Source: Bin76 sp963665765 (lineage in GTDB: Bacteria; Actinomycetota; Acidimicrobiia; Spongiisociales; ZC4RG35). From it: a DNA stretch of 64,000 nucleotides. Below, in pieces: positions 46,799 through 56,805 of the stretch (position 1 is its first letter; every line of letters starts with the position of its first letter). The stretch is taken from positions 124,001 through 188,000 of the forward strand of contig OY762464.1 in assembly GCA_963665765.1 (NCBI GenBank), read 5' to 3'. Below the pieces are notes generated by a model. That model searched no databases and was not told where the DNA came from. It worked only from the letters and a program-made list of their open reading frames with translations. The translations under genes were made by a program, and so were the position numbers.

Positions 46799-48900
46799 GC
46801 GACCCGATCGGGCGAATCGCAGAATTGCAGGCGGAGATCCGCCGTCATGACTATCACTACTACGTGCTGGACGATCCCCTGATAGACGACGCCGACTACG
46901 ACCGGCTTTGGCGGGAGCTGGCAGATCTCGAAGAAAAGCACCCCGATTCGGTGACCTTGGATTCACCCACGCAAAGGGTGGGCGCTGCGGTCTCCGAACT
47001 GTTTTCCCCGGTGCAGCACCTGCGGCCCCTGTTTTCTCTGGACAACGCCGTTTCCGGAACGGAATTGGACGCCTGGGAACAACGGCTGGTCCGCCTGCTG
47101 GGCCGATCCCCCGAGGAGTATGTGTGCGAGCCCAAAATCGATGGGTTGGCGGTGGTGCTCACCTATCGGGAGGGGTCTTTGACCGTGGCGGCCACCCGCG
47201 GGAACGGTGCGGTGGGCGAAGACATAACCGCCAACCTGAGGACCCTTTACTCGGTGCCCCTGCGTCTGTTGGGAAACCACCCCCCTTCCCTGTTGGAAGT
47301 GCGGGGCGAGGTGTACATGACTCTCGACGGCTTCGAGGAGTTGAACCGGACCCGTCGAGAAGCAGAGCAACGCCCCTTCGCCAATGCCCGCAACGCGGCC
47401 GCCGGGTCGGTCCGCCAAAAGGACCCTCGGGTAACGGCCTCGCGAGCCTTGGAGATCTGGGTCTATCAGGCCGGCGTGATTCGGGGAGGACCCACCCTGC
47501 GCCGACACTCCGACGTTTTGGCCTACCTCCGATCATTGGGACTACGGGTCAACCCGAAGCACAAAACCGCCCCGGGGCTGGAGGAAGTCAAGGCTTACGT
47601 GAAGCAGATGTTGGACGAACATCACGCTCTCCCCTATCAGACCGATGGGGTGGTGATCAAAGTGGACAGTCTCGCCGACCAGGACGAACTGGGCGCCACC
47701 GCCCGGGCGCCCCGGTGGGCGGTGGCCTACAAATTCCCGCCGCAAGAGCGGGAGACCACTCTGCTTGATATCCGGATCAACATCGGACGCACCGGAGCAG
47801 CCACCCCCTTTGCGGTGCTGGAGGAGGTGTTCGTGGGAGGCGCCAATGTCAAAATGGCCACCCTGCACAACGAAGAGCAGGTGCGTCTCAAGGACGTGCG
47901 AGTGGGAGATCGGGTGGTGGTCCGCCGGGCCGGAGATGTGATTCCCGAGGTGATGGGGCCGGTGCTCACCGGCGAAGAAGACCGGTCACCCCCCTGGGAG
48001 ATGCCCAGCCGTTGCCCCTCCTGCGAGAGCCCGATCGAACGTCCCGAAGGAGAGGCGGTAGCCCGGTGCACCGGGGACCTGACCTGCCCGAGCCGACTCC
48101 GGGAATGGCTGTTTCACTTCTCGTCAAGGGGTGGGATGGACATCGACGGTCTGGGATACAAGAAAGTCAAGCAGTTGACCGAAAAAATGTCAAAGGACCA
48201 GTTTGAAGATTTGAAGAAAAAAGAGTTCAAAGAATTGTCGATGGAGCTCATTGCCAATCCAGCCATCCGTAGCCCTGCCGACATCTTTTTTCTGGAGCCG
48301 AGTATTTTCGAATGGCGCAAGGGATGGCGCGACAAGTCGATCCGAAACCTTCTGGGAGGCATCGAGGCCGCCCGCCATCGGCCATTGTGGAGGTTGCTGG
48401 TGGCCCTGGGCATCAGACATGTCGGTCCGGGCGGCGCCCGGTTGATTACCGCCCGCTACCGATCCATGGATCAGATCGCCGACGCCACCCGAGAGGATCT
48501 GGCGGCCATCGACGGCGTCGGGGAAACCATCGCCCGTTCGGTGAGAGAGTGGATGGACGATCCTGACAACCGGGAACTGATAGCAAAGTTGGGCCAGGGC
48601 GGAGTGAGCCTGGCCGACCCCGAGCCGGAGTCGCACGTCCCGCCCACCCTGGCGGGACTGTCCCTGGTGGTGACCGGGGGACTGCAATCGATGAACCGAG
48701 AAGCCATCCGGCAGACCATCTTGGCGCGGGGTGGGCGGTCCGTGTCGTCGGTGTCAGGCCAGACCTCGGCGCTGGTGGTGGGTGCCTCCCCGGGCGCCTC
48801 CAAGCTCTCCAAAGCCGAGCAACTCCGGACCCCGATCCTCAATGAAGAGCAGTTTCTGGCACTGCTGGAGAGCGGCCCGGCCGGTATTTTGCCGAACTGA
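46795..48900 (+). CDS. ligA: NAD-dependent DNA ligase
   Basis: A 701-aa ligase. Adenylated Lys114 is in EPKIDGLAV. The OB-fold, a four-Cys zinc finger (CPSCESPI ... CTGDLTCPSR) and a helix-hairpin-helix region follow, ending with a BRCT domain (about 617-695). Domain Ia residues HDYHYYVLDDPLI bind NAD. The stretch encoding about residues 459-485 is unusually Lys-rich (KKVKQLTEKMSKDQ, KKKEFKEL) and AT-rich compared with the rest. It is co-expressed with mnmA by a 4-bp overlap. Confidence 0.96.
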   Translation: MSDPIGRIAELQAEIRRHDYHYYVLDDPLIDDADYDRLWRELADLEEKHPDSVTLDSPTQRVGAAVSELFSPVQHLRPLFSLDNAVSGTELDAWEQRLVRLLGRSPEEYVCEPKIDGLAVVLTYREGSLTVAATRGNGAVGEDITANLRTLYSVPLRLLGNHPPSLLEVRGEVYMTLDGFEELNRTRREAEQRPFANARNAAAGSVRQKDPRVTASRALEIWVYQAGVIRGGPTLRRHSDVLAYLRSLGLRVNPKHKTAPGLEEVKAYVKQMLDEHHALPYQTDGVVIKVDSLADQDELGATARAPRWAVAYKFPPQERETTLLDIRINIGRTGAATPFAVLEEVFVGGANVKMATLHNEEQVRLKDVRVGDRVVVRRAGDVIPEVMGPVLTGEEDRSPPWEMPSRCPSCESPIERPEGEAVARCTGDLTCPSRLREWLFHFSSRGGMDIDGLGYKKVKQLTEKMSKDQFEDLKKKEFKELSMELIANPAIRSPADIFFLEPSIFEWRKGWRDKSIRNLLGGIEAARHRPLWRLLVALGIRHVGPGGARLITARYRSMDQIADATREDLAAIDGVGETIARSVREWMDDPDNRELIAKLGQGGVSLADPEPESHVPPTLAGLSLVVTGGLQSMNREAIRQTILARGGRSVSSVSGQTSALVVGASPGASKLSKAEQLRTPILNEEQFLALLESGPAGILPN

Positions 48901-48992
48901 CCCCGGGCCTGACAGAAACCTCTCCCGGGCGGGCCGCAGATTAACCGCAGTCCGGTAGGGTAACGACCAAGCCGCCCGAAGGTTTCCACCTC

Positions 48993-51467
48993 ATGATCTC
49001 CGCCACCAGCAATACCCCACCGCACCGAGCCGGAGAGTCAAGACCAACCGGATGGCGACAGTTCGGATACGGCCGAGCGCCCCGAAAGCAACGGCGCTCG
49101 CCGAGGCCTGTGCTTTTGTCTCTGGTGATCCTATTCCTCCTGCTCACAGGCGCCTGCGGCGCCGACGATAATTCGACGAGCCCCGAAACGGCCTCCAGTT
49201 CGGCGGCTGCCGCCCAGGTTGCGGTGGCGGAAGAGCCTACGGCTGAGGAGTTCGCCGAGATGGGTGAGGACGCAGAAATCGCCTTGGCGGACGTTCAAGC
49301 TGCCTTGACAGCATCCGACGATGTCGCATCGGAGGATGCCCAACCCGAATCGGCGTCGGCTGCCGCCCTGGTGGATGAGGGCGAGGACGGCGCAATGGCA
49401 GCTGCGGCGGAATCCGCCATGGAGGAGGATCTCGCCGATGAACCGACCGAGGGCGACAACCGCGACGGACCCGCGGCTGACGCCCTGGTGGAGGTGTCAG
49501 CCATTACCCTCCCATCGGCCTTCGGACGCGACATCATCTACCAAGGGTGGGTATCGGTGGAGGCCCCGGATGTGGCGGCCGCCACCCAAAGGGCCATCGC
49601 GGTGGTGCAGGGCCTGGGCGGCTTTGTCTTCGGCCAGCAGACTCGCACCAGACCTGCACCATACTCGGAGATTGTTTTCAAGGTGCTGCCCGAAGATTTC
49701 TCCCCGGCTCTGGCCAGGTTGTCAGAAATCGGAGAGCTGTTGGATCAGCAGATCAGCGCCGATGATGTAACCGAGCGCATAGTCGACTTGCAAAGCCGGA
49801 TAATCACCTCCGAAGCCAGCGTAAGCCGACTGCGGAGCTTTTTGGACACCGCCCTCGACCTTGAGGACCTGGCCTTTTATGAACGGGAACTGCTGATCCG
49901 GGAGACGGATCTGGAACGCCTGCACGGTCAGCTGCGCACCTTGGAAGATCGGGTCGCCCTGGCCACGATTACCTTGGCCATCAGCCAGGCGCCCGAGCGG
50001 CCCGTGATTCTTCCCAACACCGGGCTCCTGGTCACCGCCTGGGCATCAACCGATGGTGAGGACCCCTGCCTCGGCGACCGGTCTCTGACCACCCAGCGGG
50101 ACGATACGGTTGATTTCTGCGTGGAAGTGGCCAATCAGGGAGAGGTCACCCTGACAGATGTGAGGCTTTCTTCAGATGTTCTGGCCTCAGATGACCATCC
50201 CTTCGTGATCGAACGAGGGAGCTTTGAACGAATCGAACCCGGACAGTTCCTCACCGCCACCCTCACCGAGGAAATGACCAAGGGTCGCCTGGCCGGTCGC
50301 ATCGCCACCCGGGGTCTGGAGATTCTGATCGAGGCCACCGCCACACCCATGGATCCGGACACACCTCAACTGGGAGTTATCTCCGACCGGACCAGGGTTG
50401 TGGTGACCACAGAAGAGGTGATACCCAATCCGGGGGTATTGGTGCATGCCTGGGTTTCGGGCAAAGATGACGATCCATGTCTCGGCGACCGGGATATCAC
50501 CGTCAGGCCGGACAATGACAGGGTGATGTTCTGCATCTTTGTGGGTAACCCCGGTGATGTCCCCCTCACCAACGTGGAGATCCGATCGGCGGCGCTCGAC
50601 TTCGAAGCCAACCCCTTGAAATTGGAGCATGGCGACTTCAATGAGATCGAACCTCGTCAGTTCCTCACCGCCACCCTGGCGGAACCTCTTGCCAAGGGAC
50701 GCCTCAACGGACGAGTGGCCACCCGGGGATTGGACATCGAAATCCAGGCGATCGCCACCCCGGTGGACCGCGACGGCGCCGAACTGGACAGTATCTCCGA
50801 CACCACCTCCGTCCAGGTGACCACCCAAGAGATTCTTCCCGCCATGCTGGTCTCCGCCTGGGTATCCACCGGAGATGATGACCCGTGTCTCGGCGACCGG
50901 GATATCACCCTCGAACCGGATGCCGACCATGTCAATATCTGTCTCGAGATTGGCAATCCGGGTGAGATCACCCTGACTGACATAGTGATTGGCTCAACCT
51001 CGCTGCCGCTCGACGACCACTCCTTCATAGCTGAACACGGCGACTTCAACCTGCTCGAACCAGGCCAGTTCGTCACGGCTACCCTCACCCAACCCATAGA
51101 GGATGGGCGCCTGGCCGGACGGATCGCCACTCGAGGAACCAGCATCGAAATCGAGGCAGTCGCCACCCCGGTGGAGGGCGACGGGACCCGGTTGGGAGAC
51201 ATCTCCGAAACCACCAACGTGATGGTCAGGGTGCGGACTTCTCCTTCCGGAGACGGACCATCCGGTTTCGGCGACGCCTTGGACGCCAGCTACCAAGCAC
51301 TGCTCGTGGTGCTGGCAGGAGCGGCGGTGGTAATCGGCGCCCTGATTCCGTTCCTGCCGCTGATCATTGTGTTGGCGCTCCTTGTGCGGTGGATCCGCCG
51401 TCGACGCAGTTCTTCCCCGGCGGCCACCGGGGCGCCGGAGGTCCCGAAACGGCCGACCGCCGAATAG
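48993..51467 (+). CDS. DUF4349 membrane-anchored protein with three Cys-paired repeats
   Basis: An 824-aa protein. A basic N-terminus and hydrophobic segment end at a lipobox-like LLTGAC (Cys55), and an acidic Ala-rich linker runs to about 165. A DUF4349 domain spans about 175-331 with a coiled-coil middle (TERIVDLQSRIITSEASVSRL). Three tandem repeats of ~135 residues start at about 345, 482 and 618, each with DPCLGDR, then a second Cys about 17-18 residues later, then IEPGQFLTATL and GRLAGRIATRG. A C-terminal helix (about 770-800) and RRRR follow. The architecture suggests an extracytoplasmic stalk of disulfide-stabilised beta domains (inference). Function unknown. Confidence 0.85.
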   Translation: MISATSNTPPHRAGESRPTGWRQFGYGRAPRKQRRSPRPVLLSLVILFLLLTGACGADDNSTSPETASSSAAAAQVAVAEEPTAEEFAEMGEDAEIALADVQAALTASDDVASEDAQPESASAAALVDEGEDGAMAAAAESAMEEDLADEPTEGDNRDGPAADALVEVSAITLPSAFGRDIIYQGWVSVEAPDVAAATQRAIAVVQGLGGFVFGQQTRTRPAPYSEIVFKVLPEDFSPALARLSEIGELLDQQISADDVTERIVDLQSRIITSEASVSRLRSFLDTALDLEDLAFYERELLIRETDLERLHGQLRTLEDRVALATITLAISQAPERPVILPNTGLLVTAWASTDGEDPCLGDRSLTTQRDDTVDFCVEVANQGEVTLTDVRLSSDVLASDDHPFVIERGSFERIEPGQFLTATLTEEMTKGRLAGRIATRGLEILIEATATPMDPDTPQLGVISDRTRVVVTTEEVIPNPGVLVHAWVSGKDDDPCLGDRDITVRPDNDRVMFCIFVGNPGDVPLTNVEIRSAALDFEANPLKLEHGDFNEIEPRQFLTATLAEPLAKGRLNGRVATRGLDIEIQAIATPVDRDGAELDSISDTTSVQVTTQEILPAMLVSAWVSTGDDDPCLGDRDITLEPDADHVNICLEIGNPGEITLTDIVIGSTSLPLDDHSFIAEHGDFNLLEPGQFVTATLTQPIEDGRLAGRIATRGTSIEIEAVATPVEGDGTRLGDISETTNVMVRVRTSPSGDGPSGFGDALDASYQALLVVLAGAAVVIGALIPFLPLIIVLALLVRWIRRRRSSSPAATGAPEVPKRPTAE

Positions 51468-51484
51468 GCCTGAATCTCTGGAGA

Positions 51485-52570
51485 TCAGCCCACCACCAGT
51501 GAGAGGGTCTCACGAACCGGGTATTCGGTGTCCGAGAAGATGTCAGGAATGCGCAGACCTTTCCTGACCCCGGCCACCGCATACCAGCCCGACCACCGGA
51601 AGGTGGTCCGGATCCGGTAGGGACCCCTCTTGTCCCGACATCTTGGACCCGGCGCCCGACAGGACTTGGTTTGATAGGTGTGGCCGGCCACTCCGTTCGG
51701 ATAGCCGATGAATCCCCCAAAGTCGGAGGGGCCGAATACCTGGCGGGGACCGTCGTCCCAGTCGAACCTCACCTGTTCCACCCTCACCTCCGCCCGAAGG
51801 GAACTGCCAGTGTAGGGAGAGGTGGAGGAGAACGTCCACGGGACGGGGACGGCCAACGCCGCGAAGGTCTCGATGCCCGCCATCCCCCAGGGAACCGGCG
51901 GATCGAAAGAAACCTGGGGAGATTGGTGCACGTAACTTCCGATCCTGCTCCACACATAGCCCTCGATCTCTTCCCGCTCCACGCTTGGCCAAGAGCAGGG
52001 TTGGGCCGTCCCGATCACTCGGTGACCGCCCCGCCTGCCATCCGGCGACCACCCATAAAGCAAAGCGCCTTGGTCGTCATAACCGAGCTGGACCCAACTG
52101 GTGGGCCGGGAACCCAGGTAGAAGCATCCGCCCGAGGCGATCTGCACATGAAGGGTGGTGGGATCAACCTTGAAACGGGGCCCTTTCCTTTCTGTGTGGA
52201 GGCAAGTGGTGACGGGATGCCTCTCGCTGGTCTGGGGGTCCACTTCCGCCTTTACGGTGCACACCAGCTGCGAATGAGTGGAGGAGTCCGCCCGGCCAAC
52301 CGCCGGCCCCCACAGCGCCGCCATGAGGACCACCCCCACCCAGAGAACCGTCCGGTGATCTCGCCTGCGCCCCGGCCAAAAAGAGGCAGGGGTGGCGGAT
52401 GTCCACTCCGGACCGAGATTAGGACCCGGATTCCCGCCTCCGCCGACCACCCCGACTGACCAACCTCCTGCCAAAATGGTGTTCGTCAGCCATTTCACCC
52501 CTGCCTGCACGTCCCTCCTCTGGTGGTAAGAACAAAAGCTAACCATGTGAAAACCTGCCGGGCTCACCAC
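51485..52570 (-). CDS. Secreted protein of unknown function
   Basis: Up to 361 aa with an uncertain start: ATG 52570, ATG 52546 or GTG 52498. A signal-like segment, RRRDHRTVLWVGVVLMAALW with cleavage near GRA|DSS, lies about 75-95 residues in, so the true start may be downstream of those listed. The mature part has several Cys (LVCTVKAEV, TTCLHTE, SGGCFYLG, AQPCSWP, KSCRAPGPRC), suggesting disulfides. No family recognised. It converges on the DUF4349 gene with only 17 bp between stops. Confidence 0.6.
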   Translation of the reverse strand: MVSPAGFHMVSFCSYHQRRDVQAGVKWLTNTILAGGWSVGVVGGGGNPGPNLGPEWTSATPASFWPGRRRDHRTVLWVGVVLMAALWGPAVGRADSSTHSQLVCTVKAEVDPQTSERHPVTTCLHTERKGPRFKVDPTTLHVQIASGGCFYLGSRPTSWVQLGYDDQGALLYGWSPDGRRGGHRVIGTAQPCSWPSVEREEIEGYVWSRIGSYVHQSPQVSFDPPVPWGMAGIETFAALAVPVPWTFSSTSPYTGSSLRAEVRVEQVRFDWDDGPRQVFGPSDFGGFIGYPNGVAGHTYQTKSCRAPGPRCRDKRGPYRIRTTFRWSGWYAVAGVRKGLRIPDIFSDTEYPVRETLSLVVG

Positions 52571-52690
52571 CCGCCGGTGTTATGTCGCGGCCTTCTTGGA
52601 ATAATCGCGATCAGGACTGAAACCGTGGTTAACCGAAGGCCGGGTCAGGGCCGGGCAGGGCAGATGTTTTGGTTGGTGGGGGTGGCGGGT

Positions 52691-52924
52691 TCGCGAAAAA
52701 AGACGGCGGCGAGGGGTTGAATTTGTCTCATGCCCGGCCCATATTGAAGGGGTCGAACATCTCCCGGTCCTCTCCGACGTCGTCAGGACCGCACCGGAGG
52801 TCATAAATCTTTCGGGAAACTGCTTCCCGCCACCAACCCGTGGCGAAGCGTGTCCCGATCCTGGCGGTGAGCGGCGGGGGTGGGGCCCAAACGGGCGAAA
52901 ATTGGGCGAGCCGAATTTCGCGAA
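52691..52924 (-). repeat. Structured intergenic repeat, copy 3
   Basis: Read on the minus strand it begins TTTCGCGAAATTCGGC and ends TCTTTTTTCGCGAACC. It closely matches copy 1, including GGGCCCCACCCCCGCC, CGCTTCGCCACGG, and a CGGTCCT/AGGACCG hairpin (52765-52791). It lies 47 bp after the leucyl aminopeptidase stop on the same strand. The remainder of the 400-bp gap (52571-52970) shows no gene. Confidence 0.85.
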
Positions 52925-52970
52925 ATAGGCAACTGTTTCGCGACAAATTGGCGATGGACCGCCGGGCCTC

Positions 52971-54452
52971 TCAGGGCGACTTGGGGACCGGAGCCTGCTC
53001 GGTGGCCATTTGCGAGGCAAGCTGCACCAAGGTTCGCACTCCGAATCCGGTGGCGCCCTCGGACAGGTAATGAGCAGTCTTCCCGGTTCGGGCCGGACCG
53101 GCGATGTCCAGATGAGCCCACCGGCAATCACCGGTGAACTCCTCCAAAAGCAGAGCGGCGGTGATGGCGCCACCCCAGCGGCTGCCGATGTTCTTCATGT
53201 CGGCCACCGGCGAGTCGATCTCTTGGCGATATTCGGGAGGAAGAGGAAGTGGCCAGACCTTCTCCCCTGCCGCGGCAGCGGCTTCTTCCACCTTGGAGCG
53301 GGCTTCCTCCGAACCGAACAACCCGGCGTATTCGAGACCCAGGGCCACCACGCAAGCTCCGGTCAATGTGGCCAGGTTGACTATCAGATCAGGGGAACCC
53401 TCGGCGGCCAGGCTAAGGGCGTCGGCCAGAACCAAGCGGCCTTCGGCGTCGGTGTTCATCACCTCTACCGTCTTGCCGTTGCGAGCGGTGAACACGTCCC
53501 CGGGACGGGAGGCGCCTCCTCCCGGCATGTTCTCGGCCAGGGCGGCCAGCACCTCCACTTTGACGTTCAACCCGAGCCGGGTTATGGCCACGCCGGCCGC
53601 CACCACCGCAGCTGCTCCCGACATATCGGTCTTCATCGTCTCCATACTCTTGGCCGGTTTGAGAGACAGGCCCCCCGAATCGAAGGTGATGCCCTTTCCC
53701 ACCAGAGCAAGCCGCGGACCATCTCCCGGTCCCACCAATTTGACCAGTCGAGGAGGGCGATGCGATCCCCGGCCGACCGAGAGCATTCCTCCCATCCCCT
53801 CTTCCTCGAGCCGACCCTCATCCCAGATCTCGACCGTCATTCCCGCTTGCAGCGCCACCTCCGAGAGGACTTCAGCCAGATCGGGTGGACCCTTATCCAG
53901 CGAAGGCCGGTTGATCCAATCTCGGGTCATGGCAACCGCCTCCGCCACCACCCGGGATCGCTCAACCTGCTCCATCCAGTCCGAGGGAACCGGAGCGGCC
54001 AGCAGCACCTCCGGCAGAGGATCCTCCGACGGCTTGCTCCGATAGTCCTCATACCTATAGCCGGCCAAAAGCGATCCTTCTACGGTGGCGGCCAACGCGG
54101 CGGGCGTGTCCAGCTGATGGAGGGTGGTGACCAGGCGCTCGGTTCGGGGAGCGGCCCGCAAACCACTTGCCGAAGCCCGGCGTACCGTCTCGTGGTCGGG
54201 ATTATCGCCCACGCCTACCATGACCACCCAGCCATACGAGAGTGCTCCTGCCGTGGGAATGACCGCTTGGTCGCCCACCTTGCCGGAGAACCCCACCGCT
54301 TCCAGGTGCTCATCCACCCACGAGCCAAGTCCATCAAGTACAAACTGTGCGCCAGGTCCAGGTTGGCGGTCGGCGCCCATGGGTACCACCAGCACCGGCG
54401 CCTCTCCCTCTGCTACTGCCGCACTCAAACCAATTTGTGGAAGTTTTGTCAT
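52971..54452 (-). CDS. pepA: Leucyl aminopeptidase, family M17
   Basis: A 493-aa two-metal exopeptidase acting on N-terminal residues in the cytoplasm. The C-terminal catalytic domain has the signature NTDAEGRLVLADAL, the upstream Lys/Asp metal ligands in VGKGITFDSGGLSLKP and MKTDMSGAAAV, and the Arg in the signature. The N-terminal domain is normal in length. It may act on peptides brought in by transporters such as the one encoded at 5490. Confidence 0.95.
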   Translation of the reverse strand: MTKLPQIGLSAAVAEGEAPVLVVPMGADRQPGPGAQFVLDGLGSWVDEHLEAVGFSGKVGDQAVIPTAGALSYGWVVMVGVGDNPDHETVRRASASGLRAAPRTERLVTTLHQLDTPAALAATVEGSLLAGYRYEDYRSKPSEDPLPEVLLAAPVPSDWMEQVERSRVVAEAVAMTRDWINRPSLDKGPPDLAEVLSEVALQAGMTVEIWDEGRLEEEGMGGMLSVGRGSHRPPRLVKLVGPGDGPRLALVGKGITFDSGGLSLKPAKSMETMKTDMSGAAAVVAAGVAITRLGLNVKVEVLAALAENMPGGGASRPGDVFTARNGKTVEVMNTDAEGRLVLADALSLAAEGSPDLIVNLATLTGACVVALGLEYAGLFGSEEARSKVEEAAAAAGEKVWPLPLPPEYRQEIDSPVADMKNIGSRWGGAITAALLLEEFTGDCRWAHLDIAGPARTGKTAHYLSEGATGFGVRTLVQLASQMATEQAPVPKSP

Positions 54453-54538
54453 ACGCTCACCTTACTGTTCCCAAGTGGGCTCAGACGACCGTTCTCACCA
54501 GACAACCCTGGAGTTCGATCTTCGCTCAAGACAACCCG

Positions 54539-55732
54539 CTACCCGTATACCACCCGCTTCAGCCACCTGCGGAGCGGACGCCAGGACACAGCAGCCACCG
54601 CGGCTATGCCTGCGATCAGCAGGAAAGAGGAGCGAGGACCGACCGAACCGGTCATCAGAGAAGCTGTGGGGGGTCCGACAACTTGGGAAACACGGACTCC
54701 CGCCACCCAGGTGAGCACCACCAGCCCCCGATAGGCAAGGGAGGCGGAACCGATCGCATCCCGTTGCGCCAAGGTCACCACCAACCCGAACCCCGCTCCC
54801 GCCAGCGCCAGACCCAACGAGACTATGGCGGGAAAGCCGGCCAGGAAGACCACCAGCAGGCCGATGGACATCAGCCACAGCCCCACCGTCATCAACCGGC
54901 TCGACATCCGCCCCTTAACGAACCGCAAAACACCCAGAGCTGTCACGATGGCGCCGGCCTGGAAGGCGGAGACCACCACACCCCGTCCCGCGCTGCCCGT
55001 GCCGAAAGCGTCGTTCAAGAACAAAGGAACCGCCGTCATGGAAGCCCCCGCATTCACCATTACGCCCAAGCCGGTGACGGCCATCAGTCCCACCAGATCC
55101 ACACCCGTCCGCCTGCGACGCATGTCCATCCGTGCCGAGCGGACATGACGCAACGGAGAGGAAGGCGCCCCCTTGGGTTGGCCCACCTTCAACCGCAGCG
55201 CCCACAACCCCACAGGTATCCCTGCCAGATAAATAAGAAAAGGACGGAACGCCCCGCCCGCCGCAACAATGCCCGCCATAGCAGGCATGATCATTTGCAC
55301 CATGAAAACGAACGCAAGATTCATTCCCAAAAAGCGCATCCGGTCTTCTTCTTTCTCAAAGAGTTCGCCGATCAGTGCGATTGAAAGGCCCATCAGTCCG
55401 GGGGTTCCAAGACCCTGCAGCAGCCGCAACCCGATCAGCATCGGAAATGAACCGGCAAGAAACCCGGCCGCCCCGAAAAACGTGAAAGTCGCTACGCAAA
55501 CCACCACCACTCGTCTTCCCCCAAAACGATCAGCCAGGTACCCCACCAGCACCGCGGTCAGGATCCCGGGAAAGGAGACGGCGCCCTGAACCCAACCAAC
55601 CACCGAGATCGACACTCCCAGAGCCTCGGCCAACTCCGGGAGGGCGGGAGAAAGAGCCGGGAGCGTGGTGGTGGTCAGGCAACTCACCGACACCAGCAGG
55701 GCGAATTGCTCCCTCCTGGTTCTCTGGTTCAT
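54539..55732 (-). CDS. MFS transporter (copy A of duplicated cassette)
   Basis: A 397-aa 12-helix transporter. The MFS loop 2-3 motif is LADRFGGRRVVVVC, and the first helix follows TRREQFALLVSVSC. The stop codon of the upstream EamA gene overlaps its start (ATGA). It aligns along its whole length with the MFS gene at 56806-57999. Likely a drug or metabolite exporter of the DHA1-like group; substrate unknown. Confidence 0.9.
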   Translation of the reverse strand: MNQRTRREQFALLVSVSCLTTTTLPALSPALPELAEALGVSISVVGWVQGAVSFPGILTAVLVGYLADRFGGRRVVVVCVATFTFFGAAGFLAGSFPMLIGLRLLQGLGTPGLMGLSIALIGELFEKEEDRMRFLGMNLAFVFMVQMIMPAMAGIVAAGGAFRPFLIYLAGIPVGLWALRLKVGQPKGAPSSPLRHVRSARMDMRRRRTGVDLVGLMAVTGLGVMVNAGASMTAVPLFLNDAFGTGSAGRGVVVSAFQAGAIVTALGVLRFVKGRMSSRLMTVGLWLMSIGLLVVFLAGFPAIVSLGLALAGAGFGLVVTLAQRDAIGSASLAYRGLVVLTWVAGVRVSQVVGPPTASLMTGSVGPRSSFLLIAGIAAVAAVSWRPLRRWLKRVVYG

Positions 55733-56694
55733 GCCAGACCCGAGCGAACCGGCCGCATGTTCTTGTCACCCAGTATGTTGGCCCCAACCCCCGCGGTAAG
55801 CAGGGCCAACCCGGCGACCACTCCCGGTGTGAGCTGCTCATCGGTCAACCACCACGACGACAGCAGTCCCACCACGGGCATGGCCATCAGGGTCAGGTTG
55901 ACCGAGATAGCCGGAAGGCGCCGGAAGGCCTCCAACTGACCCCACAGCGCCAGCGGGCCGGCCAAGGTCACCTGGTACACCACTATCAACACCAACCCCC
56001 CAGTCCATGGGAAGTCGGGAATCCCCTCCACCACCAGCGCCGCAATCAGGGTGGGAATGCCGGCGGCCAGCAACTGCCAGGGAGTGGATGCCAAGGAACC
56101 GGCGCCCCAACGGTGCGCCTTGATGTACACCGATGTCCAGGCCATCGACCAAGCCGCGCTCATTAGCATCACATAGCCCCATATGATCTTGGGCTCGGAC
56201 ATGCTCAAGGTGGCGGGATCCAAGACCACCACCAATCCCACCATGCCCACCATCAGCCCGGCCATCTGCACTCTGGACATGCGCTCTTCCAAGAAGACCA
56301 TGGCGATGGGGACGGCCCAAAGGGTGCCGGTCGACACCAGGATGCCCGATCTGCCGGGGGGCAGGAACTGCAGAGCGTAAAAGGTCATCACATAGACGGC
56401 AACCAACCGAAACATCCCCAAAACCGGGACGATCTTCCAGTCCTGACGGGGAAAGGAAGCCGGCTGACCGGCCCAGGCATTCATGGCGAATCCTGCCAAA
56501 GCTCCCCCCAGGAAGCGATAGGTCAACAGCCATAAGGGCGGGATGACCTCCACCCCCATGGCGACGATGGGCCAGTTGAACCCCAAACACAGCACCACCA
56601 AGCCCAACCAGAAGTAATAAACCGGCCGGGAGGCCGACGGCGAGGCTGGGTTAGCGGTCACCGGCGAGCCTTCATTCCCGCCTACGATAGACAC
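55729..56694 (-). CDS. EamA/DMT-family transporter (copy A)
   Basis: A 321-aa protein with ten predicted helices in two EamA halves (LGFNWPIVAMGVEVIPP ..., then MLMSAAWSMAWTSVYIKAH ...). It ends inside the start of the MFS gene. It is a full-length paralogue of the gene at 58014-58946. DMT proteins usually export small metabolites or amino acids. Confidence 0.9.
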   Translation of the reverse strand: MSIVGGNEGSPVTANPASPSASRPVYYFWLGLVVLCLGFNWPIVAMGVEVIPPLWLLTYRFLGGALAGFAMNAWAGQPASFPRQDWKIVPVLGMFRLVAVYVMTFYALQFLPPGRSGILVSTGTLWAVPIAMVFLEERMSRVQMAGLMVGMVGLVVVLDPATLSMSEPKIIWGYVMLMSAAWSMAWTSVYIKAHRWGAGSLASTPWQLLAAGIPTLIAALVVEGIPDFPWTGGLVLIVVYQVTLAGPLALWGQLEAFRRLPAISVNLTLMAMPVVGLLSSWWLTDEQLTPGVVAGLALLTAGVGANILGDKNMRPVRSGLA

Positions 56695-56805
56695 CCCGAA
56701 CCGGGGGAACCTCAGTCTCCCGGTCAGCCCTCTCGGACCCTCGCTTCCGACCAGAAACCCTCATCCGGAAGACGCCGCACCCCACCCGAACACCGGGGAT
56801 TCCCC

